DNA from: Marvania coccoides
Lineage: Eukaryota > Chlorophyta > Trebouxiophyceae > Chlorellales > Chlorellaceae
DNA: 64,000 bases
Reading direction: 5' to 3'
NCBI GenBank assembly: GCA_963854735.1
Contig: OY978099.1
Coordinates: forward strand, 2,046,001-2,110,000
Below are positions 1 to 10,896 of this stretch, one piece after another; position 1 is the first letter of the stretch, and each line of letters begins with the position of its first letter. The position numbers were made by a program, and so were the translations under genes. The notes beneath the pieces were generated by a model that ran no database searches, had not been told where the DNA came from, and worked only from the letters and a program-made list of their open reading frames with translations.

Positions 1-556
1 GAGCGATGGCGTGCAGATATCCAATGTTTTTTCTAGCAAAACTGCGCAAAGGGAGCGCTTCTGAAATTTCACGATAAAGAATATTTTGTTGCTTAATATC
101 AAGGTAGTGAACACGGCCTTTTATTGTTTCCCGAGTAGTGGTGTAGGGTGCACTGTCAATATCACCAACGATCACTACTTCTGTGTTATTATACTCTTCC
201 AAAAAAGAGTCAACAGCTGGAAGATCAGCCTTAAGACTTGTGACAACGCCTATCAGGGGCACAGTGCAATTCGCATCAGAAATTGTAGAGGAGCTGCTGT
301 CAGCAGCAATTCGCTGAAAGGCTCGAACTGATCTTGGATCAAGCCCGTTCGGTATTGGAGCTGCCATTGAGAAGACATGTCCAGTTGTTGGAGAATCATG
401 CTTGGCATCAATTATCGAGCGCAGACTAGAAAATAAAGGGATCCTATAAAATATATCATTTGCAAATAAAGCTTGCGAAATAGACAATGCAAAGAAAAAT
501 GCAGCGAAGAATACGGCTAATGTGGTCTTTGTCTTTAAATGCTGTACGTCGTCCAT
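1..556 (-). CDS. STELLO-like (DUF288) glycosyltransferase, N-terminal part, cut by window edge
   Basis: A minus-strand frame runs open from an ATG at 556 to the window start, 185 codons with no stop. The N-terminus is a type II signal anchor: about 13 residues, then a hydrophobic stretch (TLAVFFAAFFFALSI). After a linker the chain reads CTVPLIGVVTSLKADLP, then EVVIVGDIDSAP, then LRSFARKNIGYLHAIA. That layout matches the start of the STELLO/DUF288 domain, whose plant members are Golgi proteins tied to cellulose synthase assembly. The RKNIGYL block is the strongest marker. The rest of the domain, including any catalytic residues, lies off the window, so only the family call is supported. Composition is AT-richer than the nearby transposons, as in the other host genes here. 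Confidence 0.72.
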   Translation of the reverse strand, partial: MDDVQHLKTKTTLAVFFAAFFFALSISQALFANDIFYRIPLFSSLRSIIDAKHDSPTTGHVFSMAAPIPNGLDPRSVRAFQRIAADSSSSTISDANCTVPLIGVVTSLKADLPAVDSFLEEYNNTEVVIVGDIDSAPYTTTRETIKGRVHYLDIKQQNILYREISEALPLRSFARKNIGYLHAIA

Positions 557-2310
557 TCTAATGGCATATCCGGGGGTCTCTCACACGTTCAGCTTAAACT
601 ATTATTCCTCTAACAGATGGTCGTTTAATTTAGGGTTCATCAACAAGAGTGCCATATCATCCACCCCTAACCAATTACTCACAACCTGCCGATTTCTCGC
701 CCCCAGTCATCCCCTTTGGGTCCCTATATTATTATTAACGAAGTCGAGTAATATAAAAAATAAACGATTCTCATTGTTCGAAGAGGTGTGTGTGGATTGT
801 AAATAATTGGCCGGGCGGGGCCTGGTAAACATGTTATTTTTTCTCCCTCCAGAATGTCTTCATCTTGGTAACTGGATGCGATGCTACCGTTAACGACGGC
901 CTGGATTAGTATTATGGTGCAAAAGTTTTTTTTTGAGTAATGATATGTACAAAATGTTTTAGTGGGATAAATAAGCTGCATCTTTTATATTTTGGTTTTT
1001 TTCACCTGTAAATCGATTAGACCACTCAATACTATTTCTTTTACACGAATAAAGTGTACTCGGTGATCCATGCTTCCGCGCACACAAGTAAGATATTTAA
1101 TTAAGCCTTGCCTTCCGCAAATCTTTCTTAACGGCTATTTTTTCTCGCCTTCGCCAACAAATAACCTCCGCCTTTCAAGCTTTCTTCCTTCCTGCCTTCT
1201 GGCCGGAGGGGGGGCTCGCCGGAAGGCGGGCCTTCTCTTCAAGGCGCGAGGCGACAAAGAAAGAGAGAATTCTTCGACGGTTGAAGTAGCAAATCTTCAT
1301 AAAATCGCTTCCAATTCAATTACAAACTTCATAATTGTAATCAACAGGGTTGTTTGCATATGGAACAGCTCGCGTTTTAGTGATGACTGACATTCCGGCC
1401 CCTTACGCAGGTCCTCCTCTGCCAACAAGCGGCCACAATCCTCAGCAGCGTGCAGTTTTAGTTGTATGTATACATTTCCAGTGAAATATAACGCCTCCAT
1501 CTGTGCATAGTGAAGAACTCGGCAATAAGTAAAGATCATAAATGCGAAAACTGCAGACAGCACCCTCTGGGAGTCATTCATGATGTATGCTTGAAAAATA
1601 GAACGGGGGAAATGTAACTGAAAACGCCAGAATAAGCCAGTCGGGATGATTGGGGGAAAGACGTTAATTGTTGCCAAAGCCTGGAAAGGCGCCTTCCAAC
1701 AGCGAAGGAAAAGCCGTTAATTGTCTGCCTCTGCCCAGCGCAACTTGCCTCAAGAGGCCAAAGGCCAGCCTTTGGTCGAAGAAAGAATTCCAAAAGGCAA
1801 AGGCTTAATTAAATCTCTCAAAACTGCAGCGGAGCGCGGGTTTACCTGCCATTTTTTTATAATTTGCGGAGGCAAAGATCGAGAGGATTGCGAAATCGAG
1901 AGGATTGCGAAGGGGTTACTTAGTGTATATAGGAACCATTATAGTATATATGAACTACTTAATGAAAATCAAAAATACCGTGACTGTTAGCGGATCGTTA
2001 CATAAATGCCTAGCACTGTGGTGGCTGAGTTAGCGGTGAATCGTGCAAACTCTCGCTCGTCACGCAGGCGGTTGTCCTCCTCCACCAGCTGTTTCTCTCG
2101 CTTTGCCCACTGCTTGCGCTCGATGTCGTGCGCCTCCACCAAATCTGCCGTCACTGCGCTCACACGAACTTCAACGGCTGCTGCGGCCGTGATGAAAATT
2201 ATCCTGAAGTTGGCGGGCGTATTGGATGCCGTGGTCTCGCCGATCAGCGTCGCGCTGCCGCTCCTGCTCTCAACCGTTCCACCAGATTTACTCATTTAGA
2301 AATCAGGGGT
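557..2310. other. Intergenic, no gene recognised
   Basis: Only short unconvincing frames occur. A GC-rich imperfect inverted stretch lies near 1190-1235 and a 17-bp tandem duplication near 1878-1911. A minus-strand frame at 1987-2295 (102 aa) has a charged, possibly coiled-coil stretch (VEAHDIERKQWAKREKQ) but matches no family I know. Confidence 0.5.
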
Positions 2311-2566
2311 CCATACTCATTTCTATAGGGAATTCAAGTTGTCGATTGTGTGCGCTGCTTCAGGGCCTTGCTGCAGCCGGGTACACAGAAAAAGCCTCAA
2401 TTTAAATCCCTTGCAAACTCTGCAGAAAGCCAGAATTTGACTTTGTCGAAAAAAAGCTGATTTTCGGGAAAAAGTTATTTTCGCCAAGCTCAGAGCCCGG
2501 TTTCGTAGCCTCTGCCGCTTCATATGATGCACACCGGCCCCCTGGCCTGCGCGCCAAAACCAGCCA

Positions 2567-2568
<2 letters not shown>
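2311..2568. repeat. Dispersed repeat R1, copy 1
   Basis: This stretch of about 255 bp, from TACTCATTTCTATAGGGA to CGCCAAAACCAGCCATT, recurs at 41,387-41,645 in the same orientation and at 44,280-44,575 inverted. Here it is cut on the right by the LINE tail microsatellite. The junction just before its left edge (GGGGTCCATACTCATT) is an empty site for the LINE insertion seen at 41,171. Confidence 0.7.
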
Positions 2569-2597
<29 letters not shown>

Positions 2598-2712
2598 CAT
2601 ACATACATACATACATACATACATACATACATACATACATACATACATACATACATACATACATACATACATACATACATACATACATACATACATACAT
2701 ACATACATACAT
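2569..2712 (-). repeat. (ACAT)36 microsatellite, expanded LINE 3' tail
   Basis: A pure tetranucleotide run of 144 bp. On the LINE sense (minus) strand it reads (ATGT)n and directly follows the conserved LINE 3' end. Other copies of the same 3' end carry only two to five units, so this tract expanded after insertion or was long in its source. The MYVC-repeat frames across it are artefacts. Confidence 0.9.
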
Positions 2713-2894
2713 TACAAGGTTTAAAGTCCGCACAAAGAAGCAACTAAGGCAACATAGCAGACTGGCACCGAAGTGCAAGCAGAAATAACGATAATAAATT
2801 GATGAATAAAAATGAGAATAAAGAAAGACCAAAGAAAAACCAACCGCTTAAAAGAAACAGAGAAAAGAATAACAAAGGAAAAGAAAAGAAAAGC

Positions 2895-3935
2895 TTATAT
2901 CCAACCACGCAGCTTCTCGTACTCGCCAGCGTCATGGCTGGCTTTAATGAAAGAAGCAACCTGCTTCGGAGCTTGCTGCAGAAACTGAAAAAGATTCCGA
3001 GGAGAATAAGGGGAAGACGAAGAAGAAGATGGCGCGTCAGGGAATAAAGATGGGCAGGATGCACGCATTGCTACCAAAGAAGGGCATGTGCAATGAAAAA
3101 CCATGTGCTCTTCGTCCTCGCAACAACCAGAAGCACACAAGCGGCATGTCCGATGCGAATGCGGCCGCCCAATGTAGCGCCCCGTCTCCACCCCAAGATG
3201 ATGAGAGCTGCAGCGGAATCTTGCCAAAGAGACCCGCCGCGGAACCGAAAGGACAGAAGAAAGGTACGGCTGCAAAATATAAGAACTCATTGTGGTATCA
3301 CCGCCTCGAATTGTTCCCGTGTAAAAGTCAGTTTTCGTCCCCGATTGCTGAAGGTAAAAATCCATGTAGCGTTGGCTCATGGCCGCCTCTGCCAGCCTTG
3401 GGTCCTCCAGGTCGTCACTCCCCGCGGGCACCACGCCGCTTTCCGCCACACCGCTTTCCAGACCTAAAGCGTCGATCAGGCACAGCACTTGCGCCGCCCA
3501 ACAGCGCTGCGAAGATGAGTTTTGCAGCGCCAGCGCAAGGTTGTCCCGAAATGCTGCCTTGAGCGTCACCCTGGTGTCACGCAAGGTGTGGAGTCGGTCC
3601 CAGTACCCATAGATACGTTTTGCCCAAGCGCACGCCAAGGGGAAGCGACCAAATTCCCCCAGTGTGACCACGTTGGCCGTGCCTTTGCTTACTCCCAACA
3701 CACGCCGCAAGAAGGCTCGGTAGAAAATCTCGCACTTGTCGTTGCCGTCACCGCCCACCGCAGCTGCCACCTGGGCTGGCCCCCAGGTCTCTACTCCGTA
3801 TCCCAATGTTGGGATCACCACCGCATTAAAGAATTCGCCAAGAAGTCGTGCCGATGTGATACCCAGCTGTGCGCACCGCCGCCACATCACCGCCAGCGCC
3901 CCCCTCGCTGTTTTCAGCCGTGCCGCCGCTGCCAA
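2895..3935 (-). pseudogene. LINE ORF, post-RT C-terminal region
   Basis: 346 codons without an initiator of their own. The start (AAAARLKTARGALAVMWRRC, then YGVETWG) is the region that follows the RT catalytic core in LINE proteins. Near residues 265-290 is a cysteine-histidine motif, CRLC...EEHMVFHCTC, like the C-terminal zinc knuckle of many LINEs. The stop at 2895 is followed by the shared 3' untranslated region. It lies in a different frame from the RT fragment at 3914-4957 and overlaps it by 22 bp. The YxDD-bearing core that should lie between them is gone. Confidence 0.75.
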
Positions 3936-4957
3936 GCATGAATTCCAGTGATGCCTCTAGCCTGTAGTTTAGCCCAGAGTTTATCGCGCGGCACGGTATC
4001 ATATGCCTTTTTGAAATCTACGAAAGCAACGTAAAGTGGTGAATCATCAGCCTGGTGGCGTTCAATCAATGCACGCAGGGTAAAATTGCTATCCTCAGTC
4101 ATGTGGTCACGCCGAAATCCAGTTTGATTGACGGTGCGCAAATTATTGTCCTCTCCCCAAGCGCCGAGGCGCCTTGTCAAACAAGTCATGTAAAGTTTAT
4201 CTAAGATGCTACAAACGGTGATGCTACGGTGGTCGTTGAGCGCAGTGGTGGCCTCCCACGGCTTGGGAACCATGGTAATCACACCCAGCGCCATGTCAAA
4301 AGGCATGGTCTTGGTTCGCACCACCGCGTTCAACAGCGCAGCCAGCATGGGAGCCAGCTCAGCTGCAGCCACCTTGAGATGCGGCAGGTCCAAACTGCCC
4401 GCCACCGCCTTGTTATTCTTCAGCCGCATGATGCCTGCATGGGCCTCTTCCTCCGTGATTTCCTGGTTCAAGATTTCGCCGTCGCCGCACAATGCCGCCA
4501 GCAGCGTGGGGATGGGGATCGCCCCCTCACCATCGCCCACGTGGTGGTCTCCGCCGTGCAGCTGCTCGCAGTGTTCGGTTAGCTCCACCGCCGAATGTTT
4601 CGCTGGCGCCGCGTCGCCGCTCTTGTATTTCTTCCATACGGCCCGGGGGTTGCTGCGCCAGTCCGCCAGCACCTCTTGCTGTGTCGCGGCTTTATCCTTC
4701 TTCTCCAGCGCGCGTTTAAGGCTGGTAATTTGGTGGTCCAGAGCTCGCACCAAGGCTCCGTTCCCCTGCCGCCTAGCTTGCCGCCGCCGCTGCACCAAAG
4801 TTTTCAGCTGCGGGTCCCTGCCAATACGCCGCCGAGCTGCTTCGCGCGTATCCATGCGCTGGTGCCTCCCAAAGACCACTTTTGTGGCCCCAGCTGCGGC
4901 AAGGCCCTCCTCGATGACTCCTGTTATCGCTGCCAGCGCTGCCTCCACGCCTCAACC
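3914..4957 (-). pseudogene. LINE reverse transcriptase, N-terminal half
   Basis: The frame shows LINE RT landmarks: KNNKAVAGSLDLPHL, then ITMVPKPW, then HRSITVCSILDKLYM, then the motif A region YVAFVDFKKAYDTVPRDKL with its catalytic aspartate. Shortly after motif A the frame ends at a deletion junction (GITGIHAW), so motifs B to D, including YxDD, are missing. Upstream, past a TGA near 4957, the same frame still reads like coding (VKDYVTFFQERPQ). It is non-functional as it stands. The same RT segment is repeated at 17,821-18,170 and 38,081-38,430. Confidence 0.8.
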
Positions 4958-5115
4958 GCCCGTCGCCGCTGCCGCCGCGGCCAGGAGTAGCTGGGGACGT
5001 TCTTGAAAAAATGTGACGTAGTCCTTGACTTGGCCACTCGTGAGCAAAAATGTATTGCTTGGAGGGAGCAAGGGAATTGAGTTAGTAGGGGCGATTGTGT
5101 GAGTAGGTCGTACCT

Positions 5116-5404
5116 TGTAATAGAGGGACTAGTTCTATTAGTATGAGTATTTAAAGGACTAATTATGGGAATAATAACTAATCCCCGAGAATGGGGAGGC
5201 GCAGTCTTATAAAAGGGAGGCGCGTGCGAGACGTGTGCAAAGAAAGGGAGAATGCATACGTGGGCTTGTGTCTGAAAGGGAAGTGGCATAAATAGCCATG
5301 CAATAGGAATCAAAGAGAGGTGGAGGCATATTTGGAATGCTAAGGCAGATGGCTATTCGATGGGATTAAAGGAGAAACAAAGGAGTGCAGCTTGTGCTGC
5401 TACA
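5116..5404 (-). repeat. Family A LTR (3' LTR of gag-only copy 3)
   Basis: 289 bp, TG...CA ends (plus strand TGTAATAGAG to GCTGCTACA), a few substitutions and small gaps from the 294-bp consensus. The purine-rich tract AGGAGGGAGGAAAG, read on the minus strand, borders it on the internal side. Confidence 0.9.
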
Positions 5405-6677
5405 ACTTTCCTCCCTCCTAAAGAGCTACGTCCTCTTTGAAGGCACGAGCATAGAAACGTAATGAAACATTTCAATTGAAAATGCGAGTGGTTGTTCGCT
5501 AGGGAGCGTAGATGGATGGGAATAAGTTGAATAATGCAAAAGTCAAAGCGAATTTTCCTAGAGTGATGTGATACATATTAATGTCACATAGAAGTGCTTG
5601 GCGGGGTCTTGATATTGTGTTTTGGTCTTGGTCTTAAGATGTTATTGTGTAGACTTGGCAGAGGACGACAGGGAGGACCTAGAACGTCTTGGTCTAGTAA
5701 TTCGCGTTTTAAGCATTGAAGGCATTGGGTAGGACCCATGATGGAATCGTTGATGAATCTTGTAACTTGGGAGGCGCGGAGGTGGAATGGTAGCGGCAAG
5801 TGGCGTGGTGCTACGACAGAGGTGAAGGGGTGTCAGCTGGCTAAAATGCCGTGGCAACGCCCTTTTACTCTTTCAAGCAGGCACAATAAGCTATAGATCT
5901 CGATGATGTCAATTGGGAGCAGGGCTTGCATGGTGCAAATCAGTTCTTGGTCTTGGCGATGCCCGTTCTCCCTTTAGAATCGGAGGCGGTGGAGGAGAAT
6001 GCAAGGTGGGTATCACTGGGGCCCAAGGGTGACACGTAGGTAGGGAAGGTCCATGTTGGCAACGGTGTGGTCATGAGTTTGGTCTCAGAGAAAAATGTCG
6101 ATGAAATTTGATTGCGGTGAGAAGGAAGATAAACGTGAGCTTGGTCTTAATGGACGGCTTCGATGGCACCGTGATATCCGGGCATGCTGAAGGGGGGCGT
6201 TAAGCTTCGATGGCTCCATTAAGTGGCCACCTATGGGCATGCTGAAGAGTGAGGCTCGCGTCTTCGATGGCTCCGTGATTTCTGGGCATGCTGAAGGGTG
6301 GTCTGTAATAAAGGTGGTAGGGCGGATGTGGAGAGGTGTGGTTTTCTTGGCCTTGGCGGCAGGGGATCAAGCTGCGGCGCGGGCTACTAGCGCGATTGCT
6401 GCGCATTCTCGTTGGTAGAGATGGTCTCGCTGATGGAGGATGCCATGCAGGGCTTGTCTGCTGGTAAATACGCTCGTCGAATTGGCCCTAAGAGCGGCCA
6501 TGTGTGGCAAATGCGCAAAGATGTTTGTAGGTTGGTCTTTCATGTGCCCTTGGTGGTGACTCCATGGGCACAAGTCGTGAAACTTGAAGAAGATGAAACT
6601 TGGAACTTGGAACTTTAAGTTGAAACTTGAACTTGAATGGATGCCATTGGAGGGGCGGGTGGTGGAGCCGCTGGGCG

Positions 6678-9347
6678 TGTTACAGGCTCTTCTCTATATT
6701 TCTGTATATTAAGAACTAAGGAGGAATCAGTCGGGTGCGGGTGATGAGGCCTTTCTAAGTAAGATCCTCGTACATGCTGCGCATGCTGTCCACACTGTAA
6801 CATCATCCCCTCCTTTAAAAAACAGACGTCCTCGTCGTTTACTTACTATTCAGGACAGGCATGCATGAGAAAGTTCATGCAGCACAAAATCAACCAAAAC
6901 ATGGGCAACAGCCCTCAAGAAAAACATGCATAATATTAATAGAATGAAAATAAAAACGTGAAAATTTTTCAAGCAAAATGCTTCATGCCATGTAGTTCAG
7001 GTAAAATTCTTCAATAAAAAATTTTGGCAGCAGCTAGGTGTTTTTCTTGTTCCCCCGCCTTCCACCGCCTTTGCCCCGCGGTGTAGCTCTGGGAACCACC
7101 ACAGCTTGCTCCATATCAGTGTATAATCGTGTAAAGGTCTGAGGATCAATATCCTTTACCAAATCATCTTTCCTCAACCACAAATCACCTTCCGGCCCGT
7201 AGCCAGCCCAGCGCACCAAAATACGCTCGTGCTCCACGCCCCTATACTTCCGCGTGCGACGCTTCAAAAAGCGCTCCACCGTGTAGTGTTCTTCTCCTTC
7301 ATCGTCCCACTCTGCGGGCCCCGGCTCCTCCAGCTCGCGCCCCGGGAAAGAGCCGTCATCCCCAACCCAGACCTTCAACTGCGAGGTGTGGAATGTAGGG
7401 CTCCTCCTTGATCCATCAGGCAGCTTCAAACGCACGTTGACACGGGATGGCACTTCTGTGACTTCAAACGGTCCCCAGAATGGCTGCATCAGCTTCTCCC
7501 CAGGGCCGGTGTCAGGCAGTTTCAAAAACTTGCGGTTGACTAACACCTTGTCGCCCACCTGGAAGGTGTGCTCTGATCTGTGCAGGTCCACCCTGTCCTT
7601 CATGCGCCGCTTTGCACGCTGCAGGCACTCGTTGGCCGCTGCCAGCGCGGCGCGCTGCTTTGTCAACCGGTCTTCCGCCAGTGGGTTGTCCATCTGCGGC
7701 GCTGCAGACTCTGCCAGCAGGGATGCTGGTGTGCGGGGGTTGAATCCGTACAACAGCATGAACGGGGTTGCGCCAGCTGTGATGTCCTTGGTGCAGGGCC
7801 GCACGTGGAGCGTCCGCGTCTTGCGGCAGGTGATGCTGATGGCATAATTAAAACCACGTTGCGTCTCCGGAAAGGGGCCGAAAAAATCCACATTAATGTG
7901 CTCAAAGGGCTCCTCCGGCTCCGGGAGAGGCATCAGCTTTCCAATCGGTGGTCTGTTGGCAGGTTTCTGGCACGCTGGGCAGGTACGTACGTACTTGGCC
8001 ACATCTGCCGTCAAATTGCGCCACCAGTACCGCTGCCGCAGTTGCTCTTCCGTGCGGTCGCGCCCCAGGTGCACTGACAAAACAGAGTCGTGCACCTCTC
8101 GCAAAATGCGCTGCCGCATCTGCCCCCTGGGCACCACCAGCTTCCACTCTTCACCAATCAAAGCGTGCAAAATTCCTTCATTTTCACGCCATTTGGGCTT
8201 CCCCGCCCGTGCAGCTGCCAACCACAGCTCGCACTCTGAGTCATCTGCGTAGGCGACGCGCAATTCCTCCAACAGCGCGCCATCCACGCTGACCTCCACC
8301 ACCAGCGCGCAGCACAACACTGCAGCGCTAGCTAGTTCTTCCTCCTCCGTCTCATGCCAAAACCACCAGTGCTCATCCTGCTTCCAACGCTGCAACACTG
8401 CGAGACCCAGCTCACGCAAGCCCTCAACTGGTGCCTCTATCTCAGTAGAGCGCACAGGGTTGCGGCTGAGGGCGTCGGCGACCACATTCGCCTTCCCCTT
8501 CACGTAAGTGATCTCCAGATCAAACAGAGCCATCTTCGTCATCCAGCGCGCATACCGCGCAGACGCAGGCATCTGCTTCTGCGTCAAAAAATCCTTGACA
8601 GAGTGGTGGTCAGAAAAGACCTTCACCGTCACACCCTTCAAGTAATGCGGCCACTCGTTCAGGGCGTGAATCACCGCCAGCAGCTCCTGGTCGCGGGTGG
8701 AGTAATTCTTCTCCGCTGAACTCAGCTTCCGCAACAAAAAACTCAGTGGGTGCAGCACGCCGTCGTCGTCCTCCTGGTACAGTGCGGCACCGAGACCCAG
8801 CAGCGACGCGTCGCAGTACAACCAGCACCGCCGTCCAGGAGTGATTGGCTTCAAGCACGGCGCCTCCATCAGCGCTTGCCGCAGTCCTTCAAACCCGACT
8901 TGGCATTCTTCTGTCCACACGTACGGCACGCCCAAGCCCGTCAGTGCCGTCATTGGCGCCGCAATTGTGGAGAAACGCGGCACAAACCGCCTATGATACC
9001 CCGCCAAACCAAGGAAACTCCTTAGCTCTCCGACGTTCTTGGGCACTGGGTACGCAGCCACGGCGTCGACCTTTCAGGGGTCCGGCAGGATGCCGTCCTT
9101 CGTCACAAAATGCCCCAAGTATCGCAGCTCCGTTACTGCAAACGTGCACTTCTTTGCTGCTAGCAGCAGCCCCTATTCCTTGATCTTCTCCAGCACTAGC
9201 GCCAAATGCACTGCATGCTCTTTGTTACAGGCTCTTCTCTATATTTCTGTATATTAAGAACTAAGGAGGAATCAGTCGGGTGCGGGTGATGAGGCCTTTC
9301 TAAGTAAGATCCTCGTACATGCTGCGCATGCTGTCCACACTGTAACA
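6678..9347 (-). mobile_element. Family B LTR element, deleted copy B-2
   Basis: 2,670 bp between two 125-bp LTRs (6678-6802 and 9223-9347) that look identical by eye, flanked by GGGCG on both sides (6673-6677 and 9348-9352). All of gag, protease and most of RT is missing: the right LTR joins directly to pol at AAGAGCATGCAG. What remains is the RT end, RNase H, a damaged integrase, the chromodomain and the 3' untranslated region. The two good LTRs and the target duplication suggest the deleted form was itself mobilised, presumably in trans. Confidence 0.9.
7034..9222 (-). pseudogene. Family B pol fragment: RT end, RNase H, damaged integrase, chromodomain
   Basis: The long open part (7034-9061, 675 aa) has RNase H (LYCDASLLGLGAALYQ), the integrase zinc region, an integrase start (HINVDFFGPFPE) and a C-terminal chromodomain (YTVERFLKRR...LVRWAGYG). 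Against B-1 it lacks the integrase core from DITA to GATPF, removing the second aspartate and the glutamate of the DDE triad. It also lacks two residues in CQKAKPAN. Upstream, in the same frame, lie a TGA at the same site as in B-1 and a private TAG in the RT end. Confidence 0.85.
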
Positions 9348-9477
9348 GGGCGGCTAGTGAAGAAGTCTAAACAAGTAGGGTAGATATGGTCAGCTGCTTA
9401 GATATTAAGGAAAGTGAAATGGTAGACACGATAGCGAAGTCGTTGCTGCAAGAAGCCGTGCGACGCAAGTTGCTAAT

Positions 9478-10476
9478 TCACCACTTGGTTGCGCATTGGT
9501 GGCCGTTGGCCCAGTTGGGGGCTCCGCACTTGAAGCAAGTCTTGGTGGTCTTGGTTGGGGGCTTGTCGTCATGGTTGTCATTGGTGCGGTCTTCGTTGAA
9601 GGGCCGCTGTTGCGCGTTGTAGTGGTACACGCGCGCATGTTGTGGCAGGCGCCTATCGCCACGCTTGTTGTTGAGGTAGGGGTTGGAAAGGAAAGCATTG
9701 ATCTCCATGGGGGTGTAGGAGGCGCCGTGTTCTTCAAACTGAAGGGGGTTACCCTCCAGCTGCGTGAGAAAGCGGAGTGCGCCGTCGAGCGTGATGTCGT
9801 ATGTAGGGTCGTCTGCGCGCTTGCCAGCGATGTGGTTGTCTAGAGCCATGTGGTGGGGGCGCAAAAGCTGGAACTTGAATTTCTCGAGTTTGGTGTCGTC
9901 GGAGAGCTGTCCCCCAGCTGTCTCGTAGCGCTGCACCCCGTGGATGAACCTTGTATAAAAGGCGGTGGTAGACTCCTTGGTGTCTTGTTTGATGGCGCGC
10001 AAGGCGTTGGCGGCAATGTCCTTGGAGTTGACGCTCGCAAACTGCTTGGTGAGGGCGGCGGCAAAGTCTTCGAAGGTGTGAAAGGGGTCGTTGGGGGAGG
10101 ATTTATTAGACATGTTAACGACCCACTCGCGTGCAGGGCCGACAGTGTTACGCACTGCAAAGGCAATCTTCTCCTGGGGACCCAGTTGGCGGGCGTGGAG
10201 CGCAACTGCGCGCAGCTCCTTGAGAAAGTCCTCAGCCGTGATAGTGGTGGCTTCTCCAGAGAACTTGGACACTTTGGCTTCTTGTTGGATGAAGGCAGTG
10301 GCTTGGGAAGGGGGTGGGCGCTCGCTGACGGTTTGACGGAGAATGGCGTTCTCGCCGTGGAGGATGCGTAGTTGGTTCGCCAAATCCTCTTGTTGGATGG
10401 TGAGTTGGCGTAAGTGGGCCAATACCTCTGCAACGCTGGGCTGCTCCAATGCAGGCGCTGGTTGGGGGAGCACCAT
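9478..10476 (-). CDS. gag: Gag of gag-only element copy 3
   Basis: 332 aa, starting MVLPQPAPALEQPS. An upstream in-frame extension to 10,692 exists only because of the local deletion and is not in the other copies, so I chose 10,476, which gives the same length as the gags at 13,286 and 34,429. Residues about 20-55 are a likely coiled coil. The middle (FSGEATTITAEDFLKELR to FYTRFIHGVQRYE) is a Ty3/gypsy capsid-type region. The end has a cysteine-histidine knuckle, CFKCGAPNW...GHQC. The product would form the particle shell; enzymes must come from elsewhere. Confidence 0.85.
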   Translation of the reverse strand: MVLPQPAPALEQPSVAEVLAHLRQLTIQQEDLANQLRILHGENAILRQTVSERPPPSQATAFIQQEAKVSKFSGEATTITAEDFLKELRAVALHARQLGPQEKIAFAVRNTVGPAREWVVNMSNKSSPNDPFHTFEDFAAALTKQFASVNSKDIAANALRAIKQDTKESTTAFYTRFIHGVQRYETAGGQLSDDTKLEKFKFQLLRPHHMALDNHIAGKRADDPTYDITLDGALRFLTQLEGNPLQFEEHGASYTPMEINAFLSNPYLNNKRGDRRLPQHARVYHYNAQQRPFNEDRTNDNHDDKPPTKTTKTCFKCGAPNWANGHQCATKW

Positions 10477-10743
10477 TGCAGGGGGGGGTCTTGATGAAAG
10501 GTGGGTGGGTGGATGGGTGTTGTGGGTAGGGCTTGAAGTTGAGTTTAGCCTAGTGTTGAAGTTAAGCCTAGTGTGTTTAGGACTGATAGAAATTGTGCGT
10601 ACGCGTTTTTTCTTTTCGAATTTGAAGTGTGTCTCTGGCACGGCACAAAACCTTCTACCAGTGTATGAAAATATGAATGGGGAGGTGAGCACTTAGCGCC
10701 GATATACGTGCTCGTTCAAGGACCTTGATATGATTTTTTTGCG

Positions 10744-10834
10744 AGGTAGAGGCATATTTGGAATGCTAAGACAGATGCCTTTTCGATGGGATTAAAGTAA
10801 GGAGAAACAAAGGCGTGCAGCTTGCGCTGCTACA
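10744..10834 (-). repeat. Family A LTR, outer 91 bp only
   Basis: Matches the polypurine-tract-side part of the LTR (GAGGTAGAGGCATATTTGG to GCTGCTACA). It is the remnant of the A-1 3' LTR, joined on the left to the truncated leader of gag-only copy 3. Confidence 0.85.
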
Positions 10835-10896
10835 ACTTTCCTCCCTCCTAAAGTACTACGTCGTCTTTGCAATGACGCATGGAGGGGAATGGTGAA

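Larger units (their letters stand above)
2569..5115 (-). mobile_element. LINE (endonuclease-type non-LTR retrotransposon), copy L1, defective
   Basis: Minus-strand LINE ending at low coordinates in a 3' untranslated region (2713-2894) and the (ATGT)n tail. It holds reverse-transcriptase and C-terminal coding parts with an internal deletion between them. Coding sequence with one TGA stop near 4957 reaches to about 5060. The right end is cut by the family A LTR at 5116, so the endonuclease region is missing here; it survives in copies L2 and L4. The clade is not assigned. Confidence 0.8.
5116..10743 (-). mobile_element. Family A gag-only LTR element (TR-GAG type), copy 3, right end truncated
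   Basis: Minus-oriented element with its 3' LTR at 5116-5404, polypurine tract beside it, the pol-less segment, and gag at 9478-10476. It is split by the family B element at 6678-9347. Past gag the leader matches copies 1 and 2 up to about 10,743. There it jumps into the outer part of a family A LTR (10,744-10,834), so its own primer site and 5' LTR are deleted. Without the insertion it would resemble the 3.3-kb intact copies. Confidence 0.85.

Noticed and set aside
1297..1677. 126-aa minus-strand frame
   Set aside because: No motif, no similarity to anything else in the window and no splice context; treated as chance.
2323..2832. Long frames encoding MYVC or THTYI repeats
   Set aside because: Translations of the (ACAT)36 microsatellite; no independent coding signal.
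9478..10692. 404-aa version of Gag with a longer N-terminus
   Set aside because: The extension exists only where a deletion removed the primer site; the other two copies start at the position matching 10,476.
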